This document shows positions 53,506 to 61,765 of a stretch of DNA of 64,000 nt, in pieces. The translations under genes were made by a program, and so were the position numbers. This DNA is from Planomonospora sp. ID67723 (GTDB taxonomy: Bacteria > Actinomycetota > Actinomycetes > Streptosporangiales > Streptosporangiaceae). The stretch covers positions 186,001 through 250,000 of the forward strand of contig NZ_JABTEZ010000006.1 of assembly GCF_015711605.1 (NCBI RefSeq), written 5' to 3'. Position 1 is the first letter of the stretch. Each line of letters starts with the position of its first letter. Under the pieces are notes generated by a model that was not told where the DNA came from, did no database searches, and saw only the letters and a list, made by a program, of their open reading frames with translations.

Positions 53506-54396
53506 CTACACGATGAAGGTGCCCGGCGGGAGCCGCGTCGCCGGCAGCCGGGGCGGGGCGACCGTCACCCCCTCCAGCCGGAGGATCTCCGACAGCATGC
53601 GCGCCGCGTGGTCGGCGGTGATGCGATCGGCCGGATCACGCCGCAACAACCCTTTCAGGACCCTGCGGAGAGGTCCCGCCTTCACCGGGGGATCCGGATC
53701 TCCGGCCATCGCCCTGCCCAGCACGGCCAGCGCGTCCTGCCCCTCGTAGGGAGGGCGGCCCTCCACCGCGAAATACAGGCTGGCCCCGAACGACCACAGA
53801 TCCGCCGCCGGGCTCGCCCGCCTGCCGCGCAGGCGCTCCGGGGCGACGTAGCCCGGAGCGCGGCTGATCGGCACCGTCGTCGACGCGCTGGGATCGCCGT
53901 TCAACGCCGCGATGCCGAAGTCCGAAAGCACCACCCGGTCACCTGTCAGCAGGATGTTGCCGGGGTTGATGTCCCGGTGCAGGACGCCCGCTCCGTGCGC
54001 GTGCCGCAACCCCGCCAGCAGCTGGAACCCGATCCACGCCGTCCAGTGGATCGGCAGGTGACCCAGGTGGCCGACCGTCTCCTCAAGGGTGAGAGCCTCC
54101 AGGGACTCCATCACGATCCAGAGCCGCCCCCGCTCCTCCAGCAGGTCGTGCACCGAGATCACCGCGGGGTGGCTCAACCGCCCCGCCGAGCGCGCCTCAC
54201 GCAGGGCGCGGCGCCGCGCGTCGTGCAGGTCCGCGCGGTCGGCGCGGAACGGCGGCTGAATCTCCTTGATCGAAACATCCCGGCGGAGCCGCAGGTCGTG
54301 CGCGCGCCACATGATGCCCACGCCGTCCCTGCCTTCGGGGGAAAGCAGCTGATAACGTCCCCCGAGTGGTCGCGAATTCCCCATCCCCGTCTCCAT
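53506..54396 (-). CDS. Soluble Ser/Thr protein kinase, atypical catalytic loop
   Basis: 296 residues, kinase domain with a short C-terminal tail, no membrane segment. Gly-rich loop is degenerate (SPEGRDGVGIMW), Lys44 (VSIKEI) present, catalytic Asp142 in HRDINPGN (Lys of the motif is Asn144) and DFG at 159-161. Mechanistically active kinases with this Lys change are known to be weaker, so it may be a low-activity or scaffolding kinase. It follows the canonical kinase at 54575 by 178 bp and is similar in domain plan. Start: two in-frame ATGs 12 bp apart; I take the upstream one. Confidence 0.85.
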   Translation of the reverse strand: METGMGNSRPLGGRYQLLSPEGRDGVGIMWRAHDLRLRRDVSIKEIQPPFRADRADLHDARRRALREARSAGRLSHPAVISVHDLLEERGRLWIVMESLEALTLEETVGHLGHLPIHWTAWIGFQLLAGLRHAHGAGVLHRDINPGNILLTGDRVVLSDFGIAALNGDPSASTTVPISRAPGYVAPERLRGRRASPAADLWSFGASLYFAVEGRPPYEGQDALAVLGRAMAGDPDPPVKAGPLRRVLKGLLRRDPADRITADHAARMLSEILRLEGVTVAPPRLPATRLPPGTFIV

Positions 54397-54480
54397 GAAC
54401 CACCTGACACGCCTAGAAACCGGGTCTCACGGTCGATTCATATTTTCATCTGGAACGGTGCAGGGGGTGAAGGCCCCAGG

Positions 54481-54494
54481 TGTTACGCATAACA
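54481..54494. promoter_or_regulatory. Palindrome TGTTA-CGCA-TAACA in the kinase spacer
   Basis: A perfect 5-4-5 dyad within a locally AT-rich stretch (also 54519-54532, an A/T-only run). It lies about 85 bp before the start of the kinase gene at 54396 and is a candidate operator or nucleoid-protein target. Confidence 0.4.
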
Positions 54495-54574
54495 ATTCAG
54501 TCGCATGCGCGGGTGGAGTATTATTTTATTTTCCGCCCCGGAGCGGACTGCCGGAAGGAACGGCCGGAAACGCC

Positions 54575-55369
54575 TTACGCGGCGCTGTGCCTGCGCAGAT
54601 TCACGAGCATGGCATACGTCTGCTCGGAACTCAGCCGGGCCGCCGGATCCTTGCGCAGCAGGCCCCGCAGCACCGGCTCCAGCGCGCCCGCCCGCCGGGG
54701 CTCACGCGGGGGCTCCTGCAGCGCCTCTATCAGCGCGGCCATCGAGTTCACCGTGCGGAACGGCGTCCTGCCCTCCACCGCCATGTACAGCGTGGCCCCG
54801 AACGACCACATGTCCGCCTCGCGCGTCCCGCCCCGGCCCTGCAGGATCTCCGGGGCGATGAACGCCGGGGTGCCGCGCATCGAGGTCGTCGCGGCGCCCT
54901 CGAACGCCGCGAACCCGAAATCGGCGAGCACCACCCGGTCGCCCGTCAGCATGATGTTGGCCGGCTTGATGTCCCGGTGGACCACCCCGCCGTCATGGGC
55001 GTGCCGCAGCGCCTCCAGAAGCCGCCGCCCGAGTTTGGCCACGAGCTCGACCGGGAGCGGGCCCGCCTGGACCAGCGTGTCGTGCAGCGTCAGCGCCTCC
55101 AGGAACTCCATCACGATCCAGAGCCGCTCGGCCTCCTCGGCCAGATTGTGCACCGTCACGATGCCCCGATGGCTCAGCCGGGCGGCCATCCGGGCCTCCC
55201 GCACCACCTTCCGCCGCCGCTCGCGGGCACCCGGTCCCGGCGGCAGCGCGATCTCCTTGAGCGCCACGTCGCGCTCCAGCAGTAGGTCGTAGGCACGCCA
55301 CACGACGCCTGTGGCGCCCTTTCCCACGGGGGCGATGAGCTGGTAGCGGTTGTCGATGATGGGGCTCAC
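54575..55369 (-). CDS. Soluble Ser/Thr protein kinase, canonical
   Basis: 264 residues of kinase domain only. All key residues are regular: Gly-rich loop VGKGATGVVWRA, Lys38 (VALKEI), HRDIKPAN (131-138), DFG (Asp150), and GTPAFIAPEIL of the activation segment/APE. No PASTA repeats or transmembrane helix, so it is cytosolic and unlike PknB. GTG start. It lies upstream of a second, atypical kinase, and the two may work as a pair. Confidence 0.9.
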   Translation of the reverse strand: MSPIIDNRYQLIAPVGKGATGVVWRAYDLLLERDVALKEIALPPGPGARERRRKVVREARMAARLSHRGIVTVHNLAEEAERLWIVMEFLEALTLHDTLVQAGPLPVELVAKLGRRLLEALRHAHDGGVVHRDIKPANIMLTGDRVVLADFGFAAFEGAATTSMRGTPAFIAPEILQGRGGTREADMWSFGATLYMAVEGRTPFRTVNSMAALIEALQEPPREPRRAGALEPVLRGLLRKDPAARLSSEQTYAMLVNLRRHSAA

Positions 55370-55468
55370 GAGGGCATGATCTCAGCAATCGGCACCGAAG
55401 GCCTACTTGGAACGGTCCAAAACGGGTAGATCCTGCCAAATGGGCATGAATCTACAACGTAAGGGAGC

Positions 55469-55873
55469 TCAGACGAGACCGATCCCCAAGATCAGGGTTC
55501 CGGCCGCCAGGGACGCCCCGCCCAGCGGAACCAGCCAGATCAGCTTGCTCGGCCTGGTGTCCGAAGGGCGCACCACCGACAGGAAGAAGCCGAGCGGCAT
55601 CAGGATCGGCGCCGCCACGATCAGGATCCGGCTGAGGCTCCTCAGCCCCTCGGACAGGTCCGCCTGGTCGATGTAGAGCAGTGCGACCAGCGCGAAGAGC
55701 ACCAGCACGCCCGCATGGGCGTGCCCGGCCCGCCACAGGCCCCTCCGTACGGGGTTGTCGAGGTAGCCGGGGATGTTGCGCGTGATGTGGGCGAGCAGCG
55801 ACACCCCGCCGAAGGCGACGGCGGGCACGGTGATCAGGAGCGTGCCGGCGGTGGTCAGGGATGAGGGTGACAT
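55469..55873 (-). CDS. Four-helix membrane protein, unknown function
   Basis: 134 residues, four hydrophobic segments (about 7-26, 48-68, 82-100 and 110-130), with a conserved-looking NPVRRGLWRAGHAHAGVLVLFALVALL segment whose two His could bind metal. I do not recognise the family. ATG start with GGAGG 7-8 nt upstream on the minus strand. Its upstream DNA has a promoter overlaid by two repeats of one operator, suggesting tight regulation. Confidence 0.8.
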   Translation of the reverse strand: MSPSSLTTAGTLLITVPAVAFGGVSLLAHITRNIPGYLDNPVRRGLWRAGHAHAGVLVLFALVALLYIDQADLSEGLRSLSRILIVAAPILMPLGFFLSVVRPSDTRPSKLIWLVPLGGASLAAGTLILGIGLV

Positions 55874-55887
55874 GAGAGGTCCTCCTG

Positions 55888-55936
55888 TTGGATAGCTACG
55901 CTAGCCAATTATTGGATAGTGCTCCTATCTAGTCAA
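55888..55936 (-). promoter_or_regulatory. Promoter with two copies of one operator
   Basis: Minus-strand -35 TTGACT (55931-55936) and -10 AATAAT (55908-55913), spacing 17 bp. An 8-5-8 dyad TTGGATAG/CTAGCCAA is at 55888-55908 (over the likely start site), and a second TTGGATAG, with CTATCTAG as its weaker partner, is at 55912-55932 between -35 and -10. The two TTGGATAG half-sites begin 24 bp apart. This is typical of repressor control; no matching regulator is next to it. Confidence 0.7.
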
Positions 55937-56092
55937 GGGGAGAAAGGATTTGCCCTGGAGGTCGCGGGGGAGGTTGTCTGGCGTCAGGGATCCCGGGACG
56001 GCCGGCGAAGATCGTGGAGCGATCCGCGCGAAATGTCTGCCGGTTCGGGGAAGATATGAACTACAGACGTCCCCCAGGCGGAGGTGCCGTAG

Positions 56093-56302
56093 ATGGCAAG
56101 CAAGGACACCGGCGGGCAGAAGCAGACCGGCCGGAGCGACCGCGAGGTCGATGAGGTCGCGGTCGAGGAGACCACGGACGTTCAGGAGCGCCACGAGAAG
56201 CTCTCTGACGACGTGGACGCGATCCTGGACGAGATCGACGAGGTTCTCGAAGAGAACGCAGAGGAATTCGTGCGCAGCTACGTCCAAAAAGGTGGACAGT
56301 AG
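56093..56302 (+). CDS. pup: Prokaryotic ubiquitin-like protein Pup
   Basis: 69 residues. Highly acidic, disordered N-terminal half, a coiled-coil-forming segment (VQERHEKLSDDVDAILDEI) that binds ARC, and a C-terminus ending VQKGGQ. The last residue is Gln, so Dop must deamidate it to Glu before PafA ligates it to lysines. GGCGGAGGTG precedes the ATG. In the usual arrangement pup follows dop and precedes prcB; here dop is 11.6 kb away and prcB is absent next to it. Confidence 0.97.
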   Translation: MASKDTGGQKQTGRSDREVDEVAVEETTDVQERHEKLSDDVDAILDEIDEVLEENAEEFVRSYVQKGGQ

Positions 56303-56452
56303 GGTAAGCAGGCATCAGGAGGCGGGTGGGAGGGCGAATTCGCCGAACGCGCCGGTCAATTCCACGATCTGCGGAGACCGCAGCAGGCGGAAGCACACCG
56401 GTGCGTTCTGACGTCGAAAGCGGTCGCCTGACGGACCGGCGTCGTACTGCAA

Positions 56453-56498
56453 CCGCGCTTGCGCGGACATGACGCCGCGTCCTGCCGAGAGCGGCAGG
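56453..56498. terminator. Two short hairpins between pup and the mannosidase gene
   Basis: CCGCGC-TT-GCGCGG (56453-56466) and CCTGCCG-AGAG-CGGCAGG (56481-56498). They lie in the 257-bp gap between convergent genes and may end both transcripts. The first sequence is also present after dop at 44569-44582. No proteasome gene or remnant is visible in the gap. Confidence 0.5.
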
Positions 56499-56559
56499 CG
56501 GCCGAGGACGGGTCGGCGCCTCACTGCAGGAGGCGGGGCGCCGCCGGATGACCGGTCCG

Positions 56560-59376
56560 TCAGCGGGCGGGGGTCAGGTGGACGGTCGCGATCTCGAAAG
56601 GGCGCAGCGGTAGCCGTACGGCGCCGCCGGTGATCTCCAGCCGCTCGCCCGCCGTGCCGAGGATGCCGGCGCGGCGGGTGGCGGTGAAGGGTCCGCGGAC
56701 GACGGCCTCGGTGGCGGCCGGGTGCTCGGCGACGAGGCGGAGTTCGAGGGCGCCGTCGCGCTCGCGCAGGGCGGTGAGGACCACACCGTCGCCTCCGACG
56801 TCGAGGGGGGCGTCCTCACGGCCGGAGGCGACGTTCCGGCCCGAGCCTGGGACGGCGAGCAGCTCATGACGATACTCCTCGGCCAGCCGCGGCAGGCCGG
56901 CCTCGTCCCAGGCACCCTCGTGCGGGAGCACGGCGAAGCGCATGGTGGTGGGGCCGGGGCACTGGGCGTCCGGGGTGGGGAGCTGGGGGCCGGCGGGTTC
57001 GTCGCGGTAGGCGTTGCGGTTCCTGGACAGGTGGCCGACGGAGCGCAGCAGGGTGAGGGCCAGCTCCCCGCCGGTCAGCTCGTATTCGGTGACCTGGTCG
57101 AGCAGGACGGCCAGGCCTCCGGCGGAGACGAACCCCTCGGCGGGGAAGGTGGGCAGGGGCTCCTCGCCGCAGCCGCCCTCGCCGGTCAGGCCGCGCCGTA
57201 CGACCGCGAGCTGTCCCTCGGCGAAGGACTCCGTGGCGGGCCGGGGCAGCGGCGCGTGCCAGCGGACGCGGTGGTCACGGGTGCGGTTGTCGAAGGAGGT
57301 CTCCAGCCGCAGGTACGGCTCGCCCGCGCGGAGCTCGGCGCGGGTGGTGACGGTGACGGTCTCGGTGGTGGCGGCACGGCCGTCCTCGGAGGACTCCACG
57401 GGCCAGTCGTAGGTCCGGCGGATCTCCAGCACCGAGACGAGGGGGCCCGCGTGGACGCTCTCGATCTCGACGGAGGAGGGGGCGTCGGAGAGGACGTCGC
57501 GGCGGGGCGGCGCGTGGTTGTAGGTGTCGCCGGCGTCGCCTCCGTCGACGATCCGGCCGACGCCGCGGGCCTCGGCGCCACCGGGGAGGAGCGAGTGCAG
57601 CGACAGGGTGCCGTCGTGGGCGACGGCGACGCGCAGGAGGCCGTTGTCGAGGACGGCGTCGCCGCCGGGCCGCGACCAGCCGGGGGCGCGCGCCACGCCG
57701 GCGGGAGCGCCCTCGGCGCCCGCGGGGGCCGTGCCGGGGTCGCCCGCCGCGCCGTCGCGGCGGGGACCGGGGAGGTCCCCGCCCGCGGACGGGGGCGCGG
57801 AGGTGAGGACGGCGCGGCCGAGCGCGGGGACGGTGACGTGGGCGGCGACGGTGACGACGGGTTCCGCGAGCGTGCGGACGCGCCAGGGGCCGGGGTGGGC
57901 CGTGGCGCCGCCGAGGACGGACCGGCGCAGATCGGCGTAGTCGTAGCCGGTGGTGGCGTGACGGCCGACCACGATGGTGAAGACGTTCTCACCGCCGCCG
58001 GCGGCGTCCGGGGTGCTCCCGGAGACGTCCCAGGAGATGATCTCCTGGCCGAACAGCTCGCGCTCGTGGATCCGGCCGAGAAGCCGGGTGAGGTCGTCCA
58101 TGACGCTCTCGTCGAGCAGGGTGGGGGCCAGTCCGAGGCGCTGCAGCGGGACCTGCCCGCCGCCGGAGGTGAGCAGGCGGGCCCGGCTCTCGGGCAGGTC
58201 GGCGAGGACCAGCGCGGTCCGGGTGAAGGGCGAGGGGTTGACCACGACGAGGGCGTCGCGGGCGGCCCGGTCGGCCAGGGAGGCGCTGACCATGTCGACG
58301 ACGGCCTGGCCGATCTGCTCGGCCTCGGCGATGCGGGCGGCGACCTGCTGAGCGGTCTCGTCGGCGCCGCAGCCGGTGATGGAGTCGTGGCCGCTGCAGG
58401 TGATGAGGCGGCGCCAGGCCATGTCCAGGAGCTTGGCGGCGGCGGTGTCGCCGGGCAGCCAGCGGGCGGCCAGCGGCTCGGCGTAGCGGGTGACGACGCG
58501 CTCGGCGCGGGCCATGGCCCGCTTGGCGGGGACGCGGGCCGAGATGACGCCGGGCAGGATGTTGGCACGGGCGTGGGAGCGCAGCTCGCCGGTGACGGCG
58601 GGCAGGCCGGTGGCGGACGGGTCCTGCGCGGTGACGTACTCGCCGAGGGTGGCCAGCCGGAGCCCGGCGGCGGTGATGCCTGCGGCCGGGGCACTGTGGT
58701 CGGCACCGTACATGGCCAGCAGCGGGCCGTCGGGGTGCCAGGGGCGCAGGGTCCCGGCGAAGGCGGCGAGCCGGTCCGGCATGGCCTCGGCGGGGCCGCT
58801 GAACAGGGCGACGGCGTTGCCGTACCCGCCGGGGAGATACTGGGTGCGGACGGTGGTGCCGTCGGCACCGGTCCAGGCGAAGGCGTCCCGGTCGACGGAG
58901 GCGGGCACGCCGCGCCAGAGACAGGCGTGCTCGAAGCCGGCCTGGCGCAGGATCTGCGGCATCTGGGCGCAGTGACCGAACTGGTCGGGCAGGTAGCCGA
59001 CACGCATCGCACCGCCGAGCGCCTCTGCGCCGCGCACGCCGTACTCGAGATTGCGGATGAGGGTCTCCCCGGCGCACAGGAACTGGTCGGCGAGGATGAG
59101 CCACGGCCCGGCGGCGAGGCGGCCCTCGGAGACGAGCGACCTGATCTCGGGCAGCCGCTCGGGCCGGATCTCCAGATAGTCCTCCAGCGCGGCCAGCTGG
59201 CCGTCCATGGTGAAGCGGTAGCCGGGGTCGGCGGCCATGACGCCGAGGACCTCGTCGAGCATGCGGACCAGGCCGAGCCGGAAACGCTGGAACGGCAGGT
59301 ACCACTCGCGGTCCCAGTGGGTGTGCGGGACGACCACGATCTCGCCGACAGGGTCGGCGACAGGTTCAGGAGTCAC
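56560..59376 (-). CDS. Alpha-mannosidase, glycoside hydrolase family 38
   Basis: 938 residues. Catalytic domain: zinc site HTHWDREW (His20, Asp22), nucleophile region VGYLPDQFGHCAQMPQIL with the Asp, and CSGHDSITGCGADE with the zinc His. A central three-helix domain and a large beta-sandwich C-terminal half (about 450-930) follow. It hydrolyses alpha-mannosides, probably from imported oligosaccharides. No signal peptide, so it is cytosolic. Its start region overlaps the oxidoreductase gene by 11 bp. It is the last gene of the right-hand minus-strand operon. Confidence 0.92.
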   Translation of the reverse strand: MTPEPVADPVGEIVVVPHTHWDREWYLPFQRFRLGLVRMLDEVLGVMAADPGYRFTMDGQLAALEDYLEIRPERLPEIRSLVSEGRLAAGPWLILADQFLCAGETLIRNLEYGVRGAEALGGAMRVGYLPDQFGHCAQMPQILRQAGFEHACLWRGVPASVDRDAFAWTGADGTTVRTQYLPGGYGNAVALFSGPAEAMPDRLAAFAGTLRPWHPDGPLLAMYGADHSAPAAGITAAGLRLATLGEYVTAQDPSATGLPAVTGELRSHARANILPGVISARVPAKRAMARAERVVTRYAEPLAARWLPGDTAAAKLLDMAWRRLITCSGHDSITGCGADETAQQVAARIAEAEQIGQAVVDMVSASLADRAARDALVVVNPSPFTRTALVLADLPESRARLLTSGGGQVPLQRLGLAPTLLDESVMDDLTRLLGRIHERELFGQEIISWDVSGSTPDAAGGGENVFTIVVGRHATTGYDYADLRRSVLGGATAHPGPWRVRTLAEPVVTVAAHVTVPALGRAVLTSAPPSAGGDLPGPRRDGAAGDPGTAPAGAEGAPAGVARAPGWSRPGGDAVLDNGLLRVAVAHDGTLSLHSLLPGGAEARGVGRIVDGGDAGDTYNHAPPRRDVLSDAPSSVEIESVHAGPLVSVLEIRRTYDWPVESSEDGRAATTETVTVTTRAELRAGEPYLRLETSFDNRTRDHRVRWHAPLPRPATESFAEGQLAVVRRGLTGEGGCGEEPLPTFPAEGFVSAGGLAVLLDQVTEYELTGGELALTLLRSVGHLSRNRNAYRDEPAGPQLPTPDAQCPGPTTMRFAVLPHEGAWDEAGLPRLAEEYRHELLAVPGSGRNVASGREDAPLDVGGDGVVLTALRERDGALELRLVAEHPAATEAVVRGPFTATRRAGILGTAGERLEITGGAVRLPLRPFEIATVHLTPAR

Positions 59377-60454
59377 GTGCCTCGCCCCCTATGGCGTCTC
59401 CGGCGGCCGTTGCGACGATTCGCTGCGCGGTCACGATATCGGCGAGGGCGCCGTCGCGTCCGGTGAGCGGGGGCGTTCCCTCGGTCACCAGGGCGTGGAA
59501 CGCCTCCAGCTGGAGCTCGAACGCCTCGGACACGTCGCGGTGGACGGCCCTGACCTCGGTCGTCCCGGAAAGGGAGGTGGAGGTCAGGACGGTGGGGGCG
59601 TTCATCAGATAGGGGGAGGGGAAGACGAGCTCGAGCGAGCCCTCCTCGTGATGGACGGTGACGGTCTCGCGGTAGGCGGGATGGCCGGGCAGGTAGTGCC
59701 AGCGCAGGCCGTACCGGCCCTGCTCCAGCGCGCCGGAGACCTCCACGGAGGGGCCCTCCCAGACGGCGGCGTGCTCGACGGTGACGGGCGGGCCGCTGAA
59801 GGTCCGCATGAGGGCCAGGTCGTGGCAGAGACTGCCGAGGATCACATCGGCGTAGAGGGAACGCCAGGACTGCGGGGCGGCGGGCCCGAGCGCGGCGTCG
59901 AGGGCCTCCTCGTCGGCGCGCAGCCACGGTTCGAGGGCCTCGGGGGAGGGCCGGGACGGGTGGACGTGGGCGAAGGCGAGCTGGGCCTCGCCGGTGGGGT
60001 GCAGGACGGCGGCGTCGAGGTGGCGGACGGCCCGTCCGCCGAGGAGGGCGGCGGCGCGCCGGACGGCGGGGTCGTACTGCTTCATGTAGCCGACCATCAG
60101 CCGCGTCTCGTTCTTCAGGGCGGTCGCCTCTGCGCGGCTGTAGGCGAGGGGCTTCTCGCACAGTACGGCGGTGCCGGCGGCGAGCGCGGCGGCGACGAGC
60201 GGTCCGTGGGACCCGGCGGTGAGCACGATGAGCGCGTCGAACCCGCCGTGGCCGAGCATGACCCACGGGTCCGAGAAGGGCAGCGCGCCGGTGTACCGGG
60301 CGATGCGGCCGGCCTGGGCGGGGTCGAGATCGCACACGGCGGTGACGCGGAACAGCTCCGGCCGCCTGGCCAGCAGCGGCAGGTACATCACCTGCGCCGC
60401 CACGCCCAGGCCGGCGACCGCGACGTTCACGGGGTGCGCGGAGTTCAGCTGCAC
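59366..60454 (-). CDS. Gfo/Idh/MocA-family oxidoreductase
   Basis: 362 residues. N-terminal Rossmann domain with VAVAGLGVAAQVMYLPLLARRP and CDLDPAQAGRIA, the family dinucleotide motif CEKPLAYS near 110, then the alpha/beta C-terminal domain with GYMKQYDPAVRRA, a catalytic His in the CHDLALM segment, and a long beta sheet. It oxidises or reduces a sugar-like substrate with NAD(P). Together with the mannosidase and importer it should act in sugar breakdown. ATG at 60454; overlaps the PHP gene by 10 bp. Confidence 0.9.
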   Translation of the reverse strand: MQLNSAHPVNVAVAGLGVAAQVMYLPLLARRPELFRVTAVCDLDPAQAGRIARYTGALPFSDPWVMLGHGGFDALIVLTAGSHGPLVAAALAAGTAVLCEKPLAYSRAEATALKNETRLMVGYMKQYDPAVRRAAALLGGRAVRHLDAAVLHPTGEAQLAFAHVHPSRPSPEALEPWLRADEEALDAALGPAAPQSWRSLYADVILGSLCHDLALMRTFSGPPVTVEHAAVWEGPSVEVSGALEQGRYGLRWHYLPGHPAYRETVTVHHEEGSLELVFPSPYLMNAPTVLTSTSLSGTTEVRAVHRDVSEAFELQLEAFHALVTEGTPPLTGRDGALADIVTAQRIVATAAGDAIGGEARDS

Positions 60455-61665
60455 AGGGCCATCACCTCGTTGCGGAAGGTCTCCAGCCGGTGGGGGCCCG
60501 GCCGGGCGGGGAGCACGGCCCGGTCACCGATGATCACCCGTTGGGTGACGGGGCCGCGCAGGACGAGACCGTCGGCGTCCAGCACGAGGAAGTCGTCGCC
60601 GTGGCGGAGCAGGAGCGGCCCGTCCGGGGTGGCGGAGACGGCGGTGGCACCGGCGCGGAGCCCGTCGAGGAGCCCGCCGGGAGAGTCGCCGCAGAGGACC
60701 CAGGTGGTCGGCTCGCCCGGCGGATGGCCCTCCTCCGGCCGGTGGTAGTCGCTGCCGCCGATCATGACGGGACTCTCCGTCCACGCCTGGGTCCAGGCCG
60801 CCGGCGCGCCCCAGGTGCGGTCGAGCCAGCTCCAGTGCCAGGCCTCGACGACCGGGGGCCGCTCGGCCATGCGGTGGCGCCAGGCGCAGTCGGCCGCGAC
60901 GGGATGATTGATCGACATCACCCCGCCTCTTTCCCGTACGGTGGACGCCCACGCGCCGGGCGGCTCGCGGAAGTCGATCCAGCCGAGGTCGCCGAAGGCG
61001 TTGGCGTGGCCGAGATCGGTGGTGATCTCCTGCCCGGGCAGGAGGGTGATGGCGGCGTAGGCGGCCGCGGCGGGCAGTTCGGCGTGGTGGCTGACGGTGT
61101 TGTGGTCGGTGACGGCGAGGAAGTCCAGGCCCCTGTCGGCGGCCAGGCAGGCCAGCTCGGCGACGGTGAGGGAGCCGTCGGAGTGCACGGTGTGGGTGTG
61201 CAGGTCCCCGGCGAGCCAGCGCAGCCCGCCCAGCGCGGGCAGGCCGCGCCGGGCCGCGGCGGGTTCGCGCAGCGGGGGAGGGGGCCGCAGGCCGCGCCGG
61301 AGCGGCGGCGGGACGGCGGGCGGCGACAGGTGCGGGATGATCCGCAGCCGGTACGGCAGGCCGCCGGGCGGGACGCGGTGCAGGCCGAGCAGGACGTGCC
61401 AGACGCCGGGTTCGGGCTCACCGGACAGGTAGCCGGGAGTGGCCCAGGCCGGAGTGATCGTGTACTCGGAGCGGGCTCCGCCGGACCAGCCGCGGAACCC
61501 CTGCGGCCCGAGGCAGCCGAGGTCGAGCACGCCCGCCGTGCGGTCGTAGGCGAGGCGGACGGTGAAGGCGCGCGCGTCGGCGGGCAGTTCGAACGGAACC
61601 CCCCGGACCGGGCCGGCGACGCGGTCGGCGAGAGCCCAGTGGCCGGTGCGGCGCAGCGCCCTCAT
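60445..61665 (-). CDS. PHP-domain metal-dependent hydrolase (CehA/McbA-like)
   Basis: 406 residues. PHP metal motifs: LAGDLHTHTVHSDGSLTV (H-x-H), LDFLAVTDHNTVSHH, NHPVAAD and IGGSDYHRP. An N-terminal extension of about 150 residues, beta-rich with many Pro, precedes the PHP fold, as in CehA-type proteins. Phosphodiester or phosphoester hydrolysis is likely; substrate unknown. Its ATG (61665) sits inside a 14-bp tandem repeat, which repeats the start codon once upstream out of frame. Confidence 0.88.
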   Translation of the reverse strand: MRALRRTGHWALADRVAGPVRGVPFELPADARAFTVRLAYDRTAGVLDLGCLGPQGFRGWSGGARSEYTITPAWATPGYLSGEPEPGVWHVLLGLHRVPPGGLPYRLRIIPHLSPPAVPPPLRRGLRPPPPLREPAAARRGLPALGGLRWLAGDLHTHTVHSDGSLTVAELACLAADRGLDFLAVTDHNTVSHHAELPAAAAYAAITLLPGQEITTDLGHANAFGDLGWIDFREPPGAWASTVRERGGVMSINHPVAADCAWRHRMAERPPVVEAWHWSWLDRTWGAPAAWTQAWTESPVMIGGSDYHRPEEGHPPGEPTTWVLCGDSPGGLLDGLRAGATAVSATPDGPLLLRHGDDFLVLDADGLVLRGPVTQRVIIGDRAVLPARPGPHRLETFRNEVMALCS

Positions 61666-61765
61666 GACAGCGCCCTCATGCCAGCACCCTCGTAGCGGGC
61701 CCTCACGTCGGCGCTCTCACGTCGGCGCTCTCACGTCGGCCCCCACGTCTCGGCGCCTTCACGTT
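61654..61765. repeat. 14-bp tandem repeat over the PHP gene start
   Basis: About eight imperfect 14-bp units, from CAGCGCCCTCATGA (61654) through GGCGCTCTCACGTC (exact pair at 61710-61737) to a degenerate last unit. The first two units include the minus-strand start codon ATGAGGGCGCTG, and the repeat reaches the stop region of the ATPase gene. The second copy gives a 5-residue frame MRALS (61679-61662) whose TGA overlaps the real ATG. Confidence 0.8.

Noticed and set aside
56303-56559. Remnant of prcB after pup
   Set aside because: No frame in this gap shows the Thr-initiated catalytic region of a beta subunit; only hairpins are seen.
61654-61765. CRISPR-like array
   Set aside because: Units are 14 bp without spacers, so it is a simple tandem repeat.
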